Positions 48,201-57,700 of a stretch of DNA of 64,000 bases are shown piece by piece. Position 1 is the stretch's first letter. Each line of letters opens with the position of its first letter. The translations under genes were made by a program, and so were the position numbers. Source of the stretch: Edaphochlamys debaryana (Eukaryota; Chlorophyta; Chlorophyceae; Chlamydomonadales); NCBI GenBank assembly GCA_016858145.1, contig JAEHOE010000073.1, forward strand, positions 248,001 to 312,000, in the 5' to 3' direction. The notes under the pieces were generated by a model. It was not told where the DNA came from. It was given only the letters and a program-made list of their open reading frames with translations, and searched no databases.

Positions 48201-50748
48201 ACCTTTGCGTCCCGGGCGCCCTGTCCGGCAGCTCCGTCCGCACCCACCTTTGGGGCCCGCCCAGCGCAGCTTGGTGACCCAGGCGCTCTTGCCCTTCGCC
48301 TCGGCGCAGCGGCCCAGGATGGGGCGGTCGTCGTTGGGCACGCGGATGAACACGAACATCTGCCGCCGCAGGCGCGTTTGGAACCTCGCCATGCGCACGA
48401 AGAGCTGCAGCTCCTTCTTGCCCCCCTGCGGATGGATGGTGCGCGGACAGCTAAGTCTCGAGCGCAGGACACACACGGACCAGCGCATGTTCGGTGCGAC
48501 GAATGTACGACATGCTATGTGGGCACACAACTTGAGCCCTCACCTTGGCCAACTCGAAGGTGGCCTGGTGGAAGTCGTGGCGGCTGCGCCGGGGGCTCTG
48601 CGCCTCCAGGAACTGGTACACGCACACCCACTGCGCCGCCAGCACCACCTCCCAGTGGGCCGGCACGGACAGGTCCACGGGCGGAGGCAGCGTCTCCGGG
48701 TCCCGACGTTGCACCATGACACCCGCAGCGTACGACACAAAGGCGTCGAGGGCGGCGTACTTGACCTGAGGTGCAGGGGTGGCAGCAAAGACGTGCAGTG
48801 ATGTGAGCGAGAAGGCTGGCAGGCGGTCCCCATACCTTGCCCCATGCAGGCACTCCTGACACTGTGCTCCCAGCAGCTCTCATGTCCCCGCCCGACAAAT
48901 GCAGGCAGGTGCTCCTGTGAGGTCCTACTCGCCCTAGTGGGGGACCTTCCCCACACCGCTCCCGCGCCGCGCCTCCACATCTGCCTCCTTGGCTCCCTGC
49001 TCCCGCGCCCCACCCGCCCTCACCTGCTCGTCGCTCAGGGTGCCAACAAACCACTTGCTGTGGTCGATGGTCTTGTCCTTGGCGAGGGTGGAGGCGGGGA
49101 AGAAGGTCGCAAAGATGTCGAAGAGGGACAGCTTCTTGCGACCGCGCGTCTGCTCCTCATCGGGTGGCGGTACGGCCACAGTCAGGTCCAGGCCCCCACG
49201 CAGCTTCACGCCTGGAGGGTTCCGTTGCGCAACAGGAGCGGGCATCGAATGATCAAAATCTGCAAAGATTAAACAGGTCCACTGCCCCGTCCCCCCATCG
49301 ACCACGCCGCTGCCTCGCCGCAGCACCCCAGCTAGCACCCCCACGTGTGACTCACCGAAACCGGCAAAGACCATCAGCGCATCCTGCCACGCCTCCGCCG
49401 CGGCCTTGGGAACCGCCGGCTCGCACAGGATCTGCTTCAGGTCCCCTGGGCACACGAACGGGTGCGCCCTGCCAGCACCACCGGCGCCCTTGCCGACCTT
49501 GGCTCCACCTTGTCCGCCATCCGCCTTCCCTTTCCCCTTCCCCTGTGCCTTGCCCTTGTCGGCACCCGCAGAGCCCGCTGCCGCCGCTCCCTTGGCTCCG
49601 CCCGTGGGCCGGACCGGCGGCACACGGATTAGCAGCGCCCTGTCCCCCGCGCAGAGCTGCAGGAGCGCCAGTTGGTCGCCAATGAACTCCGTGTCGAAGC
49701 CAAGAACGCGGGGCAGGCGCTTGGCCGCTGGCTTGGCCCCTGCTACCCCTGCGGACTCTTCCGCTGCCGCCATGTCGGCCGACTCCCAGCCGCCGCGCAG
49801 CCAGGCCACGTCAGCGTGCCTGACCTTGTCGTACGGCAGCTGCCGTACGGCCAGGCGCCGCATGCCCAGCACGGGCGGATCCAGGGGCACCCACAGGTCC
49901 ACGAGGACGCGTGCTGAGCCTGCTGCGCCCCGCTGCTGAGCGCCCGCAGCAGCGGCTGGCGCCGCCTGGCTTTGCTGGGAGGACGGCGGCGCAGGGGCAG
50001 GCCGGGCACGCGCGCTGCCGACAAGGGCAGAGGAGGGCGCCGGTGGCGGAACCGGTGGCGCCGCCGCCTGGCCCCGTTTCTTCTGTTTCTGCTGCGCCTG
50101 TTGCGGAGGCGGCTGCTGCGGGCGTGCGCTGTTGATTAGCTTGGTGAAGGGCGCCGGAGGGCGGGGCTCGGCTTGCTGCTGCGCCTGCTGCTGCGGCGGC
50201 TTGGCGCTGCTGCGGAGACTTGCCGAGGGCTTGGGTGGCGGGACGGCTTTCTGAGCCTGCTGCTGCTGCTTAGCGCTGGTCTTGAGACTGGTCGAGGGCT
50301 GGGGCGGGGGCTGGAGCGAGGCGGCGCTGGCGCTGGCGTGGAGCGCAGAGGAGGAGGAGCGGGAGACGGCGGCGGAGGTGGAGGCGGAGGGTATCCAGGT
50401 GGAGGCCGAGGCAGTGGAGGCGACGGAGGCGGCGCTGGGCACGTGGTGCAGGCTCCGGCTGTGGCGAGATGACGAGGCCGACGGCTCCATGCCGGGTAGG
50501 GGGGGGCGACGCGGAGGCGAGGCGGGGGGCGTGGAGGGCCGCGGGTGGGGCGGAGGAGGCTCGGGGGCCGCAGGTCGTGTCGCGGGTTGGACGGGTTGGA
50601 CTCGTGAGGCCCCGGGGCCTGAGCTGGAGGTAGGGCCCGGGCCGCTTGATGTGCTTAGTGACAGGGCCTTGAGCGCCTCATAGGTGAGGTCCAGTTGGGC
50701 GTCGGCCTTCGCGCGAGGCTCGCCCTCAGTGGATTGCTGTGAGCCCAT
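45296..50748 (-). CDS. DEDD 3'-5' exonuclease / Upf1-like SF1 helicase fusion, copy 1
   Basis: Thirteen exons close at 1203 residues: 50748-49356, 49211-49024, 48765-48544, 48425-48248, 48094-47991, 47864-47636, 47506-47326, 47178-47049, 46906-46752, 46611-46152, 46018-45873, 45708-45601 and 45413-45296. Residues 1-240 are Ser/Ala/Gln/Pro low complexity. A Werner-type exonuclease domain (about 300-540) has GFDTEF (Asp352, Glu354), a candidate motif II Asp473 (KLRGGLDL) and YAALD (Tyr530, Asp534). The helicase has GPPGTGKTT (Lys773), DEASQ (Asp905-Glu906), GDDMQLPP, VSYRLPPSL, DTFQGRED and NVMLTRCTHR, the full Upf1/SMUBP2-type set. Such helicases unwind RNA or DNA 5'-3'; the exonuclease would trim 3' ends. 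Both catalytic centres look intact. An ATG 25 codons upstream is in frame, but M-G-S-Q-Q-S at 50748 is the start shared with copy 2. It stands head to head with DNAAF11. Biological role unknown; nucleic-acid surveillance or silencing is inference. Confidence 0.92.
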
Positions 50749-51563
50749 CGCGACGCTCAAAGTTGAAGTCGCAGCCGGAGCACCAGGTAGCGTGGTCGTA
50801 TTGAGGCTATCTATGCCCGCCACAGAGGATGTTCAAGGCTAGAGAGGTTCTGGCGAAGCCGACTATGCAGGGTGGCGCGAGCGAGGCAGCTCAGAGGTCA
50901 CGCGACTGCCCGATCGCAAGCGGGGCCAGACTGCTGCACTCGCAAGCGCCTGATATTGCCGACTGTAGTGCTTAGGGCCGGCTTTGAGGGACTGCAAAGG
51001 CCCAATCTCGCCGGCGGCTTCACGGGTCCCTCACGGCTGCTCACGGTCGCTTGATACACCCCGCGTCCCCCAAACCTCCCCCCCGAGGCCCCCCGCCCCG
51101 AAACCCTGCAAGTTATGCCGATGAGAGGGAGCGTAAGTGCCACTGAGGGCTGGAGGTGCTGTCCCGGCGACCGACGGGGCATGCTCACACGCTTCTTGCC
51201 CCGGTCGCGCCCTTCGGGACCGTGACATATTAGCCGCATACGCATACAGTTCAGCTACCTATTACCGCGAGACATGGGGCTCGGGAAGCATCGAGCGCAA
51301 AGGTCAATGTTGCGGGTCTTGACTCTGCGCTCCGCAGCGCATTGTTTTGTTGCTTAGATAGTAGTTATACGCTCTCACACACCGTACCTGCTTGTATCAC
51401 CATCGGCAAGCCCGCTAGCGCAGTTCTATTGTTGCGTTCTCTTCCGCCCCGTGCTCAAAGCCAGAGCGCCTTCGTGACCATCAGTTGATCTAAACCCGCT
51501 CGATCTAGCATCACTTAGCTTGGTTAGGGGCGAAGCCGCGCTCGAAGCTTCCCGCCGTGGAGG
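50749..51563. promoter_or_regulatory. Divergent promoter of copy-1 gene pair
   Basis: An 815-bp gap between the start codons of exonuclease-helicase copy 1 (-) and the DNAAF11 fragment (+). From about 50970 to the DNAAF11 start it is almost identical to 60018-60611, with roughly 15-20 differences in 560 bp across the central part. Shared strings include CATATTAGCCGCATACGCAT and TTGTTTTGTTGCTTAGATAG. The common core promoter elements were not identified. Confidence 0.65.
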
Positions 51564-52139
51564 ATGGGTCGAATAACGGAGCGCCTCATCCGCCAGGCAC
51601 GCAGTCGCTGCCAATGTTCTGTAGGAAGGCTGTGGGATGCTGATTGGGCTTCCCCGACTGCAGAGGGCGGAGCATAATGAGGGCATGGTCTCGACGCTCG
51701 AGGAGGTCGCGCTGCACCAGCAAAACATCGAGAAGATCGAGGTGCTGGGCAAACAATGTCCAAAGCTGAAGATCCTGTACTTGCAGAGCAACCTGATTGG
51801 GAAAATACAGAACCTGCACAAGCTCAAGGCAAGTTGGGGGCCCCGCGGCCCAAACCCGACCCTCCCCCCGTCATCCCGCTTCCCCCGCCAGCTGTCCCGG
51901 GCAGCTGCCGTCGCAGAGCCCCCGATCACCGCTGGTTCCGTGCGACATCTCCCGGCATCCACTCCCGGCATCACCACCCCCAGGAGCTCGAGTACCTAAA
52001 CCTGGCCATGAACAACGTCACCAAGCTGCAGAATCTGCAGCGGTGCGAGAGCCTTAAGAAGCTCGACCTCACGATCAATTTTGTGTCAAAGGCGGGGCTG
52101 CTGATTGCGTAGAGCCTCAAAGCCAACATCCACTTGGAG
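51564..52139 (+). pseudogene. DNAAF11/LRRC6 5' fragment with nonsense codon
   Basis: Three exons match the first three of the intact distal gene: 51564-51596, 51664-51828 and 51984-52139. Translation runs MGRITERLIRQ, then RAEHNEG and leucine-rich repeats (LKILYLQSNLIGKIQNL, LEYLNLAMNNVTKLQNL, LKKLDLTINFVSKAGLL). It stops at TAG 52110-52112, where the intact copy has GAG, giving 108 residues at most. Intron 3 sequence continues to about 53160 and is then replaced by duplicated transporter 3' sequence, so exons 4 onward are absent. Both intron donors read GC instead of GT, as in the intact copy. The promoter block is intact, so a short transcript is possible, but a working assembly factor is not. 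Confidence 0.88.
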
Positions 52140-53597
52140 GTGGGCGCCTGGTGGTATGTGCTAGGATGGGCTGGGGAGGGGGGCCAAGGGCCTGTGCTGG
52201 GCACGGCAGGACCCTCAGGGCCGGGGGGGTGGGGCAGGGGATACAGGCTCATGAGGGATAGCTCGAAGCTGGCTCGGCTGCGGTCCGAACGGTTAGACCA
52301 TAGACGGTCCGCTTGCTGGAAGACAACCTCTGCCACTGAGACGCCGTGGCAACACTCAGAGCTCAAGGGGTGCCAGGCACACTGGACGGCCATCCGTAGT
52401 GGCGGGGCATGGTCAGGGCGAGCGGACGAGAAGGGCACACGGAGACCGCCCCACGCCCAAGCGCTTGTCGGAGTCGGGTGCTCCCAGCCAAGCGCCAAGG
52501 GGACGGGGCGCCAGGCGGCCCGCGGGCGAGCGAGGAGGACGACCACACTGGCGGCGGCGTGGGGTGTTCCAGGGGCTGGTGCGGGGCGTCCCTCCATGCT
52601 CAGCCGGGCTGTGGAGGCTGGTCCGGGCTGCTGAGCGTTTGGCATCGAGGGTGGGCCCTTGTGCTGAGCGCCCCTGACCCCGACCTGTTGCAGTCAGGGT
52701 GCAGTGATGGTGGCAATGGGGTCGGCACCAGGGAACCGCCCCTATTCCCACCGACCACCCTGCGGAGGAATCCTTCACCAGGCGGTGCAGCCTGGTGTCG
52801 GCCCAAGCGGCTGGGGGCTCCACTTGCCAGCGGCAGGCTCCGCTGCGACCTCCGCTCCCCGGTACCATCGGCATCAGCTGGGGCCGGCGGCCGGGCCAGG
52901 AGCCCGTGTGGGCGAAGCGGCGGCGGCAGCGACCGGGGAAGCAGCTCAGCATCAGCCAGGGCTTGTGCTCTGGCTCCGATCTCCCGCTTACTCTGCTGGT
53001 CACGGCGCCAGGGGCTTTGGACGGGAGCGGCCGGGCCGCAGTTGGCAGCCAGGAGCCGGGACGCCACGGCGTCAGCCGGGGCCGACCCTCCGGCCCCGAC
53101 CTGGGCCCCAACCTCGGTGCCAAGCTGGTGAAGCAAGGCCACTGCAGGAGGGCCGCGACGCGTGTGGGCTGGAAGCCTGGGGTTCGGGAGCGCTGTCCTT
53201 ATCCTTCATTGTCCTTGTGATGCATAGTGACGGGTAATCGTCGTTCTCTTTTCGTGGGCCCTCACGGGCGGGGATTCATTGCTTGAGTTTGGAGTTCTTA
53301 CCTTGTGGCCCTCCGGTGCTTGAGTTGCTGAACGCCAGGGGCTGGCCCCTTCATCCGTGCCGGGCCTTCAGACCTTTTTAGGGCGGGGTTCGCGGTTCCA
53401 TTTTGTGCTGAGGCTCGAGTGCGCTCGTACCCTGCTTCCGGGGTTGCTCAATGCGTCAAATTTGTGTGCTTGTGCGCTTGTGAGAAGTGTGTACCAGTAT
53501 GAGCGTGCTTCGGAAGGCCCGGATCCCTCTCAAGGTCCGGGACCGAAGGGACAGCGTGGGTTTCGCTTTCCTGGGGGCGTACTTCGAAATTTCGTAA

Positions 53598-53602
53598 TGT
53601 AA
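53598..53602 (+). terminator. Duplicated TGTAA signal
   Basis: A copy of the transporter-side TGTAA at 44446, in the same ATGTAAGCACAC context. Here it lies downstream of the DNAAF11 fragment and could serve as its polyadenylation signal. Confidence 0.4.
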
Positions 53603-53721
53603 GCACACGCTTCAGGCATAGCAGCCCCCAAGCCCCGCGCCTTCCACACAGTGTCTGTGACTGGGTTTGCACCCCCCGCAAGCTAAGTCTTCCAGGGACA
53701 AACCTCCCTGGGTGGGCCGGA

Positions 53722-54105
53722 TTAGCTAAGTGCATGTAAGGACTGTGGCGCTGCAGCCGGCCTAATTAGCCAAGTGACGGCCCAATTAGCCAAGTGACGG
53801 ACAGGGGGCGGCGTAGGCACAATGAGTCCTTTCTCTCAGGTAGGGTGCCAACAGGTCTGCGCAGGTTGCGACACACGCCCTACGCCCACAAGAAGGCGCT
53901 TCATCCATGCACACACCCTGCCGCGCGGCTCTGCCGGTTGCCACCCCTACCTATCGGGTCCACGCCTTGCTCACACCCCAAAGATTAGCGAAGTACTAGC
54001 AAGGAAACGAGGTACCTTGGCCAAGTTCCTCAGGGACAAAAGTATCAGATTCCAGGAATTAGCCAAGTTCACTTGGCTAAAAAACGTAAACTTAGCTAAG
54101 ATAGC
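53722..54105. repeat. Cluster of TTAGCCAAGT-like decamers
   Basis: Direct copies of (A)ATTAGC(C/T/G)AAGT occur near 53724, 53764, 53785, 53984 and 54058. An inverted copy (ACTTGGCTAA) lies near 54071 and the palindromic CTTAGCTAAG near 54093. I did not see it in the matching part of the proximal unit. Confidence 0.75.
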
Positions 54106-54749
54106 AACTCTGCCGGTGGCTATCCGCCTCGCCACACTGCCGCCTGTGTCCGCCGCTGCGTTGGCCTACCGGGGCCGGGGCCGCAACCCTACTGCAACCC
54201 GCATGCCCAGCCGCGCACAGCTCCCGCGAGTGTCCCTAGGGGCCCAGACTCTGCTCTCGGCACTACAAGGGCAAGCAACCCTCTCACAAAAGTTGTGCAA
54301 CCACCGCAACCTCGAGGCAACACAAGCTATGTGTGGCCCCGGGCACGCAAAAAGGTAGCTAGGCGTTGCGTCCTGCATGCATGCAGCCGCAGGGGTGCCA
54401 CATCGTTCGATGCGCTGCTGGCCCCGTGTCACAGAACAAACACAGGCCTCGTACCAGCAATCTCACAGCACACTCCCTCACGGCCTCACCCATGCATGCA
54501 GCGGGGATGGGCCCCGCCCTGTCGACAGCCATGCAGCTCTAGCCGGCTCTGATGTCAAGCAATCCCGCCTCATCAAGCCCAGCCATGTCACTCTACGGTG
54601 ACGCGCAGCGCTAGCCGTGTCCTTCAACCGGTCGAGTGACCAGCACTCGGCACCCGCCCAAGTACCGGTATCTGCCGCGGGACGACTGGCGGGATGAATA
54701 CACTGTACAAGTATCCGGGGGTGTCGACTGACCTCCCGCCCCCGCGCCC

Positions 54750-57700
54750 TTACGCCGCCCGCACCAGCCCGTGCCCCACGCAGTGCGTTGCCAGGCGGCA
54801 CAGGAGCGTGTCCGGCTCACTCAGGGCCGTGGCCAGGCTCCCCACCACCACCAGCCGGTGCGTGCAGCTGGGGAGTGGAAGGAGCGGGGAGCAGGGCGTT
54901 AGCCAAACGGGGGCAGGAGTTTCACCGCGCGCTCCCCCTCAACTCCACTACCAGACATGGGCAGCAGCTGACCCATTCGCATACAGCCCCCGCACCTCCA
55001 TCCTCGTCATTCCAGACCGAGCGTCCCCTCCCTAGGGCCCCCTCCCCACCCACCGCGTGAGCATGACGTTGACCCTCCTGTCGTCCCGCATGAATCCCAG
55101 CGACCGCCCCGTCTTGACGCAGCTCACGACCACCACACAGTCCTCGCGGCCCTGGAACGTGCTGGGGTGAGTGGGAGGGAGCGGGTAGGGTTGGGAGGAT
55201 GGGAGGGGTCAGGATGGGTGGGTGCACACAGTGCCAAGCCATGGCCCCCGTTAACCAGTGCAACTATCCAAGGCCCTTGCAGGATCTGCCCACACGGTCT
55301 CCGTGTGCTCCTTGCATCCCGCTCAATGCCCAGCCGCTCCTCACTCGATGTTGTAAACTCGGTCGCAGTCCTGCTTGCCGCCGCCGCCGTGGGCCCCGCC
55401 CTCTTGGTGCCGTGCCAGGTCGGGCTGTGACGATATGAGCTTGTCCAGCACCGAGCGCTGGAGGTCGTAGCCGGTCAGGACCTGGGGCGGGAAGTGATGA
55501 AGCCTTGAGCAGGAGGCTGCAGAATGGCCGATTACCCGCCCTCCTGCATCACCCAAGCAACCCGCGTCAAGCCCCCACGCCCTGCCCCCTGCCAGACCCC
55601 CTCACCGTCCAGCTGCGGCCCGTGGGCAGTACGCTCTGCCGTACCACCTTGAGGACCCCGTGGGCCTCCTTAGGGTTGCAAAGGCTGGTGCCTCCCCGGC
55701 TCTCCGCCTCACCACCACGCACGTCCACCCACGTCAGCGCCGGCTCGGCGGAGGGCTGGCGGCCGGACCGCAGCATTCCGCCGTACATGCGCTGGCTGAT
55801 GAAGGCGCACAGGCTCGGCGGCAGGCGGTACGACACCTCGAGCATGATGCGCCGTACACCGCCGCCGGCGGCGCACAGATCCGGCCCCAGCGTAAACGCG
55901 TTCGGCTGAGGCCGCAGCCGCGCCGCCGCCCGGTCCGACGGCGGCGTAAGGTGGTCGAAGGGGCTGGGCTGAGTGGCTCCGTCCCACTCACTGCCGTACG
56001 GGGGCAGCTGCACGTCGTCGCCAAACAGCGCCAGGGACCTGAGGGACAAAGACGTTGATTGCCAGGGGAAAGGAAGGATGCAAGGCGGCGTGCTAGTGCT
56101 GGCAAGCGGCTGGAATGGTGAGTGCACAGTTCATAACAGGGCAGATCATAATTGGACAAGGGCCTGGAGGTGGCTCAAGCACAAGAGGGACTTGCGTACC
56201 CAGGCCCGCCCCCACTCACTTGAGGTGCTCCCCAAACACGTGCAGCGGCAGCACCATGTCCCCTGCGTAGATCTGGCTCGCCTCGTCCACCAGCAGACGG
56301 GTCAGGACCTTGTTGTGAAGCGCTGCCTGCTGGAAGTTGAACCCCGTAAGCATGGAGGTCGTGGTCACGAACACCTGTTCATGGGGGCAAGCGGGAATGC
56401 AGGGTCGGGGCGATGTCTGTCATCATGAGGTGTCAGGGCCGCGGGCTGAGGGCTGCGCTGACCACCACTTGGAGCGGTCAGGCCCAAACTCCCGTACCGT
56501 ACGAGAGTGAGTGCCATGCCATTCCGTACATACAGGTTCTGCCGTACCTTGACGTCCTCCAGCATCCTGGGCATGTCCTCGTTCCGCAGCTCGTCGCTCA
56601 CGATGAGCACCCGCTCCAGGGCCCCCCGGTACTGCTCCTCGTGCCACTCAAAGTGGAACTCCTGGGACACCACCAGCCTGCGTAGGTGCAGGACAGAAGG
56701 CATGCAAGCCAGTCACCCCGTCAGTATACTGCCCCGGCGTGCGACGGCCCACGCTTCTCTTGTGGCCGCCGTGGCCCCCCCCGCTCACCTGAAGTCGCTG
56801 GGCCCCAGGCCCCGCTTGATGAGTGCGAGGGCGATGTTGCGTGCCGCCACGTTGCTCCGCGCCACACACGCCATGGCCTCGGCACGTCGCTGGGGGCCAA
56901 TGGTGGGGGCGGAGGGAGCCACGTGCTGCAGCCACAGCTGCACCACCCGCGAGATGACCGTCGTCTTGCCTGGAAGAGGGATGGAGACAAGGAGAGGAAG
57001 AAGACACGATCAGGCGTCTTCACTTTCTGCCCTCGATCGGATTTAGCCTGGAGCGGCAACCACCCAAGCCCCGCTCAAGCCCTTCCCCTCTCACCCGTCC
57101 CCGGCGGGCCCTGCACCAGAGTCACCGCTGAGCTGCCGTACAGGACCTCCTCGACTGCCGTATGCTGAGGGCCGTTAACCTGCGCGTCGGCTGACAGCGC
57201 TGCCTCCACCGCGGCCCGGGCCTGGGCGGCCCGCTGCGTGCCCAGAGCGTACGGCATCACCAGGCTGCCTCCGCCGAAGATGCCTTTGGCCAGGCGGTGT
57301 CCCTTCAGCGAGGCCTGGCCGCACAGCACCTGGGGCAGGAGAGAGCATTGCGCACTGGCACTAGCACCAGCATAAATTCCCGGCAGCAGTTACATCTAGG
57401 GGCACGGCTGCAGATGAAGGCTCAAGCTTGACTTGTTGCCAACCGCAGGGCGCCCTCGCTCCTACTGCACCTCACGTACCCGCGCGATGAGTTTCTTGAT
57501 GGCATCCTCCTCGGGCGTCTCATTGGGGTCGTCCATCTCAATCTCCCGCACCTCCGACACCTCGTTCAGCCTGACGTTCCGGCCTGCGGCGTGCGGGCAT
57601 GAATTAGAGAGCCAGTTTGAGGGTCAGGCGGGAGGTTGATAGGTCACACCTTGCGCTCTGGAGACCCTGTCCGGCTAGTTCAGCCGTGTCCGGCGGCTCA

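Larger units (their letters stand above)
43748..53160. repeat. Tandem segmental duplication, proximal unit
   Basis: About 9.4 kb containing the transporter 3' tail, exonuclease-helicase copy 1, a divergent promoter and a DNAAF11 5' fragment. It matches the next unit in order and orientation. The left edge (TGGAAGCCTGGAGCTCGGGA at about 43755) matches 53172 onward. The right edge is inside DNAAF11 intron 3, where sequence resembling 62220-62300 gives way to transporter 3' sequence. Limits are good to about 100 bp. Confidence 0.85.
52140..54749. other. DNAAF11 intron remnant, duplication junction and copy-2 3' region
   Basis: Positions 52140-53160 are intron 3 of the truncated DNAAF11. The junction of the two tandem units is near 53165. 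Positions 53168-53610 resemble the transporter 3' region at 43748-44470. Positions 53610-54749 are the 3' flank of exonuclease-helicase copy 2 and include a cluster of TTAGCCAAGT-like repeats (53722-54105). No coding segment was recognised. Confidence 0.65.

Noticed and set aside
51637..51663. ATG at 51637 (and 60685) as DNAAF11 start
   Set aside because: It lies within intron 1. The upstream ATG at 51564/60612 gives the family-typical MGRITERLIRQ start joined to RAEHNEG.
53395..53420. Possible telomere-like TTTTTAGGG string near the duplication junction
   Set aside because: Only a single unit is present just upstream (about 53376-53384), with no tandem array.
57095..57105. Apparent loss of the helicase Walker A lysine (GPPGTG followed by ER)
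   Set aside because: The exon ends after the first base of the second glycine codon; splicing to the next exon gives GPPGTGKTT in both copies.
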